Part shown: positions 1 through 4,779 of the stretch, piece after piece
Layout: the number at the start of each line of letters is the position of its first letter
Numbering within the stretch: the stretch's first letter is position 1
From: Microbacteriaceae bacterium
GTDB taxonomy: Bacteria > Actinomycetota > Actinomycetes > Actinomycetales > Microbacteriaceae
Assembly: GCA_947455385.1 (NCBI GenBank)
Contig: CANGNR010000082.1
Coordinates: forward strand, 1-5,390
Reading direction: 5' to 3'
DNA length: 5,390 nt
The notes under the pieces: generated by a model
Seen by the model: only the letters and a program-made list of their open reading frames with translations
The model's database searches: none
What the model was told of the DNA's origin: nothing
Program-made: the position numbers and the translations under genes

Positions 1-227
1 CGCTTGACGACCTCGTCTGGGCCGAAGATCTTGGCATCCGGGTTGTTGGCCAGAATACGGTCGAGCTGAGGCTCGTAGCAGTGGTCGTCGTGCTGGTGGG
101 TGATCACGATGGCCGCCACATTAGACACTTCTGGCAGGTCTTCGGTGTAGAAACCGGGGTCGACAATCAGGCGGTTTTCGCCCTGTTCGACGACGAGACA
201 GGCGTGGCCATACTTGGTGATCTTCAT
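1..227 (-). CDS. MBL-fold metal-dependent hydrolase, N-terminal part (runs off left edge)
   Basis: Reading the minus strand from the ATG at 227-225 gives 75 residues that stay open to the window edge. They begin MKITKYGHACLVVEQGEN and continue through a VDPG turn (residues 22-25) to THQHDDH at residues 43-49. This is the HxHxDH zinc-binding signature (H44, H46, D48, H49) of the metallo-beta-lactamase fold. The N-terminus resembles the small stand-alone hydrolases of the UlaG-like/Lactamase_B_2 type, which are usually cytoplasmic; no signal peptide is visible. The C-terminal metal ligands lie outside the window, so the substrate cannot be inferred. The start is supported by the fold beginning at once and by a TATCCT -10-like hexamer 6 nt upstream. 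There is no Shine-Dalgarno sequence, so the mRNA may be leaderless. The gene diverges from the metal-sensor operon and shares its upstream region with the operator at 247-267. That could put it under the same control, but this is inference. Confidence 0.85.
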   Translation of the reverse strand, partial: MKITKYGHACLVVEQGENRLIVDPGFYTEDLPEVSNVAAIVITHQHDDHCYEPQLDRILANNPDAKIFGPDEVVK

Positions 228-233
228 GGTTTG

Positions 234-239
234 AGGATA
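234..239 (-). promoter_or_regulatory. Putative -10 element of the MBL-fold hydrolase gene
   Basis: On the minus strand the hexamer TATCCT is followed by 6 nt (CAAACC) and then the ATG. This TAnnnT-N6-start layout is typical of actinobacterial leaderless promoters. No good -35 is seen. The region where it should lie is occupied by the palindrome at 247-267. Assignment is by pattern only. Confidence 0.45.
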
Positions 240-241
240 CT

Positions 242-268
242 TTGGCTAATACCCCTTGGGGGTATTAT
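242..268 (+). promoter_or_regulatory. Putative self-regulated promoter of the metal-sensor operon
   Basis: TATTAT at 263-268 is a good -10 hexamer. It is followed by 6 nt and then the GTG at 275, so transcription would start at or next to the start codon. TTGGCT at 242-247 could be a weak -35 with a short 15 bp spacer. The operator palindrome fills the spacer and overlaps the first five bases of the -10, so a bound repressor would exclude RNA polymerase. The layout agrees with autoregulation known for CsoR-family operons. The exact transcription start is inferred. Confidence 0.6.
247..267. promoter_or_regulatory. CsoR/RcnR-family operator palindrome
   Basis: The arms TAATACCCC (247-255) and GGGGTATTA (259-267) are perfect reverse complements separated by the 3 nt TTG. 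An AT-flanked C-tract/G-tract dyad (ATACC...GGTAT) is the operator type known for copper-responsive CsoR repressors. It lies directly upstream of a CsoR-family gene and overlaps that gene's putative -10. It also sits 7 bp beyond the putative -10 of the divergent hydrolase, across that gene's -35 position. One tetramer pair could therefore control both directions. The dyad itself is plainly visible; its binding by the neighbouring protein is inferred. Confidence 0.85.
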
Positions 269-274
269 GAAAAC

Positions 275-559
275 GTGATAGCAGACATCAAAAAGCGGGC
301 TCTGCACCGCGCCAAGATTCTCGAAGGCCAGCTGCGCGGCCTGCAAAAGATGATCGAGTCCGAGGACTACTGCATGGACATCATTACCCAGTCGCTCGCG
401 ATTCAAAAGTCGCTCGGGTCGCTGAATAAACTTCTGGTCGAGAACCATCTGAAGACCCACGTGACTCACATGATGCACGGCGATGACGCTTCGCAGGGCG
501 AGGCCATCACCGAGATGCTCAAGCTTTTTGAACTGAACAACAATCGAGGAACCAAATGA
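275..559 (+). CDS. CsoR/RcnR-family metal-sensing repressor (DUF156)
   Basis: This is a 94-residue all-helical repressor that releases its operator on binding metal. It has the family framework: RAKILEGQLRGLQKMIE (residues 12-28), YCMDIITQ (32-39) and LLVENHLKTHV (53-63). Counting from the GTG start, the expected ligand positions hold C33, H58 and H62, spaced exactly as Cys36-His61-Cys65 of Mycobacterium CsoR and Cys35-His60-His64 of E. coli RcnR. The last ligand is therefore His, as in RcnR, and more His follow (H65, H68). RcnR's N-terminal His3 has no counterpart; that position is the initiator here. The GTG at 275 was chosen because a longer reading from TTG 242 would place the operator and promoter inside the gene, and because 94 aa fits the family. 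No Shine-Dalgarno sequence is present, so it is probably leaderless. The TGA overlaps the ATG of the ATPase gene. The family is certain; the metal (Cu, Ni, Co or other) is open. Confidence 0.92.
   Translation: MIADIKKRALHRAKILEGQLRGLQKMIESEDYCMDIITQSLAIQKSLGSLNKLLVENHLKTHVTHMMHGDDASQGEAITEMLKLFELNNNRGTK
546..550 (+). promoter_or_regulatory. Shine-Dalgarno site of the ATPase gene
   Basis: GAGGA lies 5 nt before the ATG at 556, inside the end of the sensor gene. Together with the ATGA stop/start overlap it supports both the chosen start and translational coupling of exporter to sensor. Confidence 0.75.
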
Positions 560-2592
560 GCCACGAACACGAACAAGCGGATGCCGGCCACGACCACAGC
601 CACCACGACCCCGCTCAGTTCAAGCGCCAGTTCTGGTGGTCGCTCTTGCTCACGCTGCCGGCCGTGGTCTTCTCGTCTACGGTTCAATCGCTGCTCGGGT
701 TTCACACGCCACCGTTCGCGTTCGATTACCTGATTCCGGCCGCGTTCGCATCCGCGTTGTTTTTCACTGGCGGCCGAGTGTTCTTGAAGAGCGCGCGCCA
801 CGAAATCGTGGGCAGGCAGCCGGGCATGATGGCGCTGATTTCGCTCGCGCTCGTGGTGGCCTTCGGCTACAGCCTCTATGTGACGATCGCTCGCGTGGCC
901 GGCTCGATGCCCGGTATGGACTTCTGGTGGGAGCTCGCGACGCTGATCACCATCATGCTGCTCGGCCACTGGATCGAGATGTCTTCGGTGATGAGCGCCC
1001 AAAATGCGCTGGGCGAGCTGGCGAAACTTCTGCCCGAGACCGCCGAGGTGGTCGATGGGGAGTTGACCCGCAAGGTGTTGGTTAGCGAGCTCAGGGCTGG
1101 CGACGAGGTGCTGATTAGACCTGGTGCTTCGATTCCCGCCGACGGCGTTGTGATCTCTGGCCGAAGCCGCGTCAACGAAGCCATGATCACCGGCGAATCC
1201 GCGGATGTCGCCAAGACCATCGGCGACCAGGTGATCGCCGGCACAATCAACGAGACCTCGGCCGAGCTTGGCAAGGGCTCGCTCACCGTGCGAGTGATGG
1301 CGGTCGGCGCAGACACACTGCTCTCGGGAATCATGCGCCTAGTTGCAGATGCCCAGGCATCGAAGTCGCGCGTTCAGCGGCTTGCAGACCGGGCGGCCGG
1401 GTGGCTGTTCTATGTGGCCCTCGGGTCTGCCGTGGTCACCGCCGTGGTTTGGGTGCTCGTCGGTGGGCAAACCGCAGACTACATTCTCGAACGAGTCGTG
1501 ACCGTGCTGATCATCGCGTGCCCTCACGCACTCGGTTTGGCGATTCCGCTGGTGAGCTCGATCACGACGACGAAGGCCGCACGGGCTGGCATCCTGATTC
1601 GCAACCGGGTCGCCTTTGAACAGGCTCGCAACGCGAACGTGGTCATCTTTGACAAGACCGGAACCCTCACCACCGGCAAACGAGGCGTGCTAAACATCGG
1701 GTTGGCCGCGGGCAGCAACTTGACCACCAAGGATGAACTGCTGGCACTGGCCGCCGCCGTCGAGGCGAAGTCTGAGCACTCGATTGCCCGTGCCATCGTC
1801 GAGGAGGCAAAGGCTCGCTCGCTGGTGATCGCCAAGGCCACCGGTTTCAACGTGGTGACCGGTCAGGGCGTCGAGGCAAAAGTGGGCGGCAGCCAGGTTT
1901 TGGTTGGTGGGCCGGCTTCGTTGACGGCTAATCGCATCGACATCGACGTTACCGACCTGGTCAAGGTGGCGAGCGCCAACGAGCAGGGTCGAACCGTGAT
2001 TTACGTATTGATAGATGGTGCGCTGGCTGGATACCTCGAGCTCGGCGACCAGATTCGTGAGACCTCGAAGCAGGCTGTGCTCGAACTGCAGTACCAGCGA
2101 CGCAGGGTTGCCCTGGTGACCGGTGACGCAACCGGGGTTGCGCAGGCCGTGGCCCTCGAGCTCGGTATCACCGAGATTTACGCAGAGGTGCTACCCAAGG
2201 GCAAGGCCGATCTGGTTCGTCAAATGCAGGCCGATGGTTCGGTCGTTGCCATGGTGGGTGACGGCGTGAATGACGCTCCAGCCCTCGCTCAGGCCGACGT
2301 AGGCATCGCAATCGGTGCGGGCACCGACGTGGCAATCGAGTCGGCAGGGTTGATTCTCGTCAAGGATGACCCGCTGGCCGTTTCGGAGGCCCTCGCGCTG
2401 AGCGCTCGCAGCCAAAGCAAGATGCGTCAGAACCTGTTTTGGGCGGCCGGCTACAACGTTTTGGCGATTCCGCTAGCCGCTGGAGTATTCATGCCGCTCG
2501 GTCTGGTTCTCTCGCCGGCCATCGGTGCGGTGCTAATGTCGCTCTCAACCATCATCGTGGCGGCCAACGCACAACTTCTGCGCCGCGACTAG
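556..2592 (+). CDS. copB: P1B-3 (CPH-type) heavy-metal-exporting ATPase, CopB-like
   Basis: This 678-residue membrane pump uses ATP to move metal ions out of the cytoplasm. The N-terminus is His-rich (H3, H5, H12, H14, H16, H17) and lacks a CxxC metal-binding domain, as is usual for P1B-3. Eight hydrophobic segments fall near residues 27-47, 57-77, 90-112, 123-142, 282-303, 311-335, 626-648 and 650-671. The A domain carries TGES (212-215). Segment 6 carries the ion-binding C322-P323-H324. The phosphorylated aspartate is D366 in DKTGT, and the hinge motif is GDGVND (568-573). Segments 7 and 8 hold Y633-N634 and MSLST (661-665), further P1B-3 marks. The ATP-binding HP dipeptide is replaced by H408-S409. 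CPH pumps that have been studied transport copper and/or silver, so that is the likely cargo, but the partner sensor's RcnR-like ligands leave room for another metal. Length and motifs indicate an intact gene. It is translationally coupled to the sensor and presumably derepressed by the same metal. Confidence 0.95.
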   Translation: MSHEHEQADAGHDHSHHDPAQFKRQFWWSLLLTLPAVVFSSTVQSLLGFHTPPFAFDYLIPAAFASALFFTGGRVFLKSARHEIVGRQPGMMALISLALVVAFGYSLYVTIARVAGSMPGMDFWWELATLITIMLLGHWIEMSSVMSAQNALGELAKLLPETAEVVDGELTRKVLVSELRAGDEVLIRPGASIPADGVVISGRSRVNEAMITGESADVAKTIGDQVIAGTINETSAELGKGSLTVRVMAVGADTLLSGIMRLVADAQASKSRVQRLADRAAGWLFYVALGSAVVTAVVWVLVGGQTADYILERVVTVLIIACPHALGLAIPLVSSITTTKAARAGILIRNRVAFEQARNANVVIFDKTGTLTTGKRGVLNIGLAAGSNLTTKDELLALAAAVEAKSEHSIARAIVEEAKARSLVIAKATGFNVVTGQGVEAKVGGSQVLVGGPASLTANRIDIDVTDLVKVASANEQGRTVIYVLIDGALAGYLELGDQIRETSKQAVLELQYQRRRVALVTGDATGVAQAVALELGITEIYAEVLPKGKADLVRQMQADGSVVAMVGDGVNDAPALAQADVGIAIGAGTDVAIESAGLILVKDDPLAVSEALALSARSQSKMRQNLFWAAGYNVLAIPLAAGVFMPLGLVLSPAIGAVLMSLSTIIVAANAQLLRRD

Positions 2593-2630
2593 GCAAGGCA
2601 CTCGGTCTTGCATTTAGAGCGGGGGATAAC

Positions 2631-3524
2631 ATGGCGCGCATCGGCGTAGTTGCCAACCCGAGCTCAGGCGGCGGGCGCGGGGCCGCAGGCTCGGCGGTTG
2701 CACTCGGGGTGCTGCGGGCCAGCGCGCACGAGATCATCGATTTGAGCGGGCAGAGCTTCGCGCTGGCTCGCGCCAACGCTGAGCGGGCCGTCGCCGATGG
2801 TTCGATCGACTGCCTCGTCGTCATTGGCGGCGACGGCATGATGCACCTCGGCGTGAATGTGACCGCCGAGACCGGCCTGCCGCTCGGCATCATCGCCGCG
2901 GGCACCGGCAATGACTCCGCCAGAACACTTGGCATGCCCGTCGGCGACCCCGCCGCCGGTGCCAGCGCCATTCTCGAGTCGCTCGACTCAACCCGCATGG
3001 TCGATGCAATCAGAGCCGAGGCCGCGACCGGCGATTTTTGGACCTTCGGCTCGGTGTCCGCGGGCTTCGACTCGATCGTGAACGCCCGCGCAAACGGTTG
3101 GCGTTGGCCGCGGGGAGCCAGCAAGTATCAGCTCGCCATGGTTCGCGAACTGCCTGTGTTCAAGCCGATTCAGTTCAGGGCGACCATCGACGGCAAGGTT
3201 CGCGAGATCGAGGCGATGCTTTGCTCGGTGGCCAACGGGCCGGCTTACGGCGGCGGCATGCTGATTGCGCCGGAAGCATCCGTGGATGACGGATTCGCAG
3301 ATCTGTTCATCGTGCACAAGATTTCGCGGCTCGAACTAATCAAGGTTTTTCCTAAGGTTTACACCGGCGAACACGTTTCGCACCCGGCGGTCGAGATAGT
3401 GCGCGCCAAGGTGGTGAGCCTCGAGGCTGACGTGCCAACCAGCGCCGACGGCGAGCTAACGGGGCGAGCGCCGGTCACCGCGACGCTCGTGCCAGGCGCG
3501 CTGACCGTTATTTCGCGGGTCTGA
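2631..3524 (+). CDS. Diacylglycerol kinase family lipid kinase (DgkB/YegS-like)
   Basis: This 297-residue soluble or peripheral membrane enzyme should transfer the ATP gamma-phosphate to a lipid alcohol, most likely diacylglycerol, giving phosphatidic acid for phospholipid recycling. The N-terminal catalytic domain starts IGVVANPSSGGGRG (residues 4-17). It contains the nucleotide-binding GGDGMMH (66-72) and GTGND (91-95). The C-terminal beta-sandwich part shows NGPAYGGGM (202-210), APEASVDDG (213-221) and the closing DGE (273-275), in family order. The length is normal. The ATG at 2631 was chosen because the N-terminal strand begins directly there and GGGGGA stands 4 nt upstream; the frame is open further upstream only inside the ATPase gene. 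It follows the ATPase by 38 bp on the same strand with no terminator or clear promoter between them, so co-transcription is likely. Whether this reflects a functional link or chance adjacency is unknown. Lipid specificity (diacylglycerol, sphingoid or other) cannot be told. Confidence 0.9.
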   Translation: MARIGVVANPSSGGGRGAAGSAVALGVLRASAHEIIDLSGQSFALARANAERAVADGSIDCLVVIGGDGMMHLGVNVTAETGLPLGIIAAGTGNDSARTLGMPVGDPAAGASAILESLDSTRMVDAIRAEAATGDFWTFGSVSAGFDSIVNARANGWRWPRGASKYQLAMVRELPVFKPIQFRATIDGKVREIEAMLCSVANGPAYGGGMLIAPEASVDDGFADLFIVHKISRLELIKVFPKVYTGEHVSHPAVEIVRAKVVSLEADVPTSADGELTGRAPVTATLVPGALTVISRV

Positions 3525-3525
3525 G

Positions 3526-3565
3526 TTGGCGTGAGCAGCCGAGCCAAGGCGCTCGGGTCGCCCAA
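3526..3565 (+). terminator. Possible hairpin at the 3' end of the lipid kinase transcript
   Basis: Nested arms start just after the kinase stop codon. The inner stem is CCGAGC (3539-3544) with GCTCGG (3551-3556) around a 6 nt loop. The outer stem is TTGGCG (3526-3531) with CGCCCAA (3559-3565), with one bulged C and a larger internal loop. No U-run follows on the plus strand, so it would be a poor intrinsic terminator. It may only stabilise the mRNA end or be chance in GC-rich DNA. Confidence 0.3.
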
Positions 3566-3597
3566 AACTCGGATGGCGCTCGACCCCCAAAGTGTGG

Positions 3598-3603
3598 CAT
3601 AAT
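3598..3603 (+). promoter_or_regulatory. Putative -10 element of the tRNA-Glu gene
   Basis: CATAAT matches five of six bases of the TATAAT consensus and lies 17 nt before the mature tRNA 5' end, leaving a short leader for RNase P to remove. No convincing -35 is visible at 16-18 bp. The AT-rich leader (TTGTTTCTTT) stands out from the GC-rich surroundings. Confidence 0.5.
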
Positions 3604-3620
3604 CGAGAGGTTGTTTCTTT

Positions 3621-3696
3621 GGCCCCATCGTTTAGCGGCCTAGGACGCTGCCCTCTCACGGCAGTAGCGCGGGTTCGAATCCCGCTGGGGTCACCA
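3621..3696 (+). tRNA. tRNA-Glu (anticodon CTC)
   Basis: The cloverleaf is complete. The acceptor arms GGCCCCA (3621-3627) and TGGGGTC (3686-3692) pair with one G-U. The anticodon stem CTGCC (3648-3652)/GGCAG (3660-3664) closes the 7 nt loop CTCTCAC, giving anticodon CTC at 3655-3657, which reads GAG. The T arm is GCGGG-TTCGAAT-CCCGC. The discriminator base is A3693, and CCA is encoded at 3694-3696, so it need not be added after transcription. The D arm TTAGCGGCCTAGGA has the usual GG pair. Confidence 0.97.
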
Positions 3697-3700
3697 ACTT

Positions 3701-3737
3701 CTCTCCCTCGCAGATTACTGCGGGGGAGAGTTGCTTT
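3701..3737 (+). terminator. Rho-independent terminator of the tRNA-Glu gene
   Basis: CTCTCCCTCGCAG (3701-3713) and CTGCGGGGGAGAG (3718-3730) form a 13 bp stem with a single T-G wobble and a 4 nt ATTA loop. A short U-containing tail, TTGCTTT, follows. It begins 4 nt after the tRNA CCA, as expected for a single-gene tRNA transcript. The tail is only moderately U-rich, but the stem is very stable. Confidence 0.88.
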
Positions 3738-3744
3738 AACCAAC

Positions 3745-3750
3745 TAATCT
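3745..3750 (+). promoter_or_regulatory. Putative -10 element of the glycohydrolase operon
   Basis: TAATCT is followed by exactly 6 nt (GAACCA) and then the ATG at 3757. No Shine-Dalgarno sequence is present, so transcription probably begins at the start codon. The -35 position falls in the right arm of the tRNA terminator and does not resemble TTGACA, so this may be a -10-only or activator-dependent promoter. Confidence 0.45.
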
Positions 3751-3756
3751 GAACCA

Positions 3757-4779
3757 ATGGATCAGCACGAGAGAGCCCGGCGAGTGCTCAGCGCCTTCGC
3801 TGTTGGCGATGCAATGGGCATGCCAACACAGCTGCTTTCGCGCGAACGCGCATCCGCGCTTTTGGCAGACGGCGTCTTTGTGAAGGCCCCAAGCGATCAC
3901 GAAATCTGCCCCGACTTGCCCGCCGGCACAATCACCGACGACACCGATCAGGCGCTGCTTTTGGCCGACCACCTGATTGACCACGACGGCGAATTCGACT
4001 CGGATGCGTTTGCCGCAAGCCTGCTCGAGTGGGAGGCACTCATGCGGGCCAAGGGCTCGCTCGACCTTCTCGGGCCGTCAACCAAGGCCGCGCTCGAGTT
4101 GGTGGCTGCCGATGGTGCCGCGAACGTCTCGCTGGCCGGCACAACTAATGGCGCATCGATGCGAATCCCCGCGGTCGGGCTGATCAACTCGGTGATCCCG
4201 GCCACCGAGGCGCAGTTTTTAGTCGATCAGGTGCGCGCGGTGAATCGCATCTCGCACAACTCTTGGCAGGCCAACGTTGCCGCCACCTTTGTGGCCGTGG
4301 TCATCTCGGCCGGGCTCGACGGCTTCGACCTCGACACCGCATTCAACGTGGGTTTTATCGCTGCCGAACTGCAGGCCGAGCTCATGGGCGCAGACTTCGG
4401 GCAGAGCGTCTTTGCTCGGCTGCGAGACGCCGGTTTTGGCGAAATCTCGGCGGTCTTCGCCACCCTCGGCGAGCACTTCGGGCTCGAATACCTCGAGGGC
4501 AACCTGGGCACGAGCCTCGATAGCGAGCAGTCGGTGGTGACCGCCGTGGCCCTGGCCGCGCTCTCGCCCGAAGACCCATACCAGGCCGCTCTCTGGGGCG
4601 CGAAGCTCGGGGGAGACTCAGACACCATCGCCGCGATCGGCGCATCCATGGTTGCCGCCTGTGGTGGCTGGTCGAGCCAGATGGATTGGGCAAGCGAGTT
4701 CGTGCTGACCACGAATACACTCGAACTCAACGAGCGGGCCGAGCGGCTCGTGGCTTTCAGGGGTCGCAAACATGACTGA
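3757..4779 (+). CDS. ADP-ribosylglycohydrolase (ARH/DraG) family protein
   Basis: This 340-residue cytoplasmic all-helical enzyme belongs to a family that uses a binuclear Mg/Mn centre to hydrolyse the bond between a ribosyl C1 and its substituent. Visible family motifs, in order, are AVGDAMGMPTQ (residues 15-25), TDDTDQALLLA (60-70, first metal cluster with D61, D62 and T63), NGASMRIPAVG (131-141), ISHNSW (165-170) and GGDSDTIAAIGASM (285-298, second metal cluster D287/D289/T290; Ser288 stands where Thr is usual). All expected metal ligands are present, so it is probably active. The ATG at 3757 fits the family start (ERARRVLSAFAVGDA) and is 6 nt after a -10-like hexamer. The gene overlaps the PfkB kinase by 8 bp. 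That neighbour suggests a small-molecule nucleoside or ribosyl substrate rather than protein de-ADP-ribosylation. This is inference; reversal of a protein or nucleic-acid modification is not excluded. Confidence 0.9.
   Translation: MDQHERARRVLSAFAVGDAMGMPTQLLSRERASALLADGVFVKAPSDHEICPDLPAGTITDDTDQALLLADHLIDHDGEFDSDAFAASLLEWEALMRAKGSLDLLGPSTKAALELVAADGAANVSLAGTTNGASMRIPAVGLINSVIPATEAQFLVDQVRAVNRISHNSWQANVAATFVAVVISAGLDGFDLDTAFNVGFIAAELQAELMGADFGQSVFARLRDAGFGEISAVFATLGEHFGLEYLEGNLGTSLDSEQSVVTAVALAALSPEDPYQAALWGAKLGGDSDTIAAIGASMVAACGGWSSQMDWASEFVLTTNTLELNERAERLVAFRGRKHD
4759..4763 (+). promoter_or_regulatory. Shine-Dalgarno site of the PfkB-family kinase gene
   Basis: AGGGG lies 8 nt before the ATG at 4772, inside the end of the glycohydrolase gene. 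It favours this ATG over the in-frame ATG at 4796, which has no comparable site. Confidence 0.6.

Noticed and set aside
81..278. Open frame of 65 codons on the plus strand across the hydrolase start and the operator
   Set aside because: It is antisense to the recognisable MBL-fold gene, ends inside the operator/promoter region and shows no family features.
466..1002. Open minus-strand frame of 178 codons antisense to the ATPase
   Set aside because: Its composition is rich in Arg, His and Glu, as expected from the complement of GC-rich coding DNA. The plus strand has an unmistakable P-type ATPase.
2439..2630. Upstream extension of the lipid kinase frame to the ATG at 2439
   Set aside because: The extension overlaps the end of the ATPase in another frame and has no homology-like features; the kinase domain starts at 2631.
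3548..3582. Direct repeat GGCGCTCG at 3548-3555 and 3575-3582
   Set aside because: Two copies of an 8-mer made of GC-rich words common in this genome; no flanking structure suggests a binding site or mobile element.
3621..3696. tRNA 3' end as an integration (att) site
   Set aside because: No integrase gene and no second copy of the tRNA 3' end is seen in the window; the tRNA is followed directly by its terminator.
4227..4769. Open minus-strand frame of 180 codons antisense to the glycohydrolase
   Set aside because: Low-complexity Ser/Ala/Pro/Arg translation typical of a shadow frame; the plus-strand gene carries all ARH motifs.
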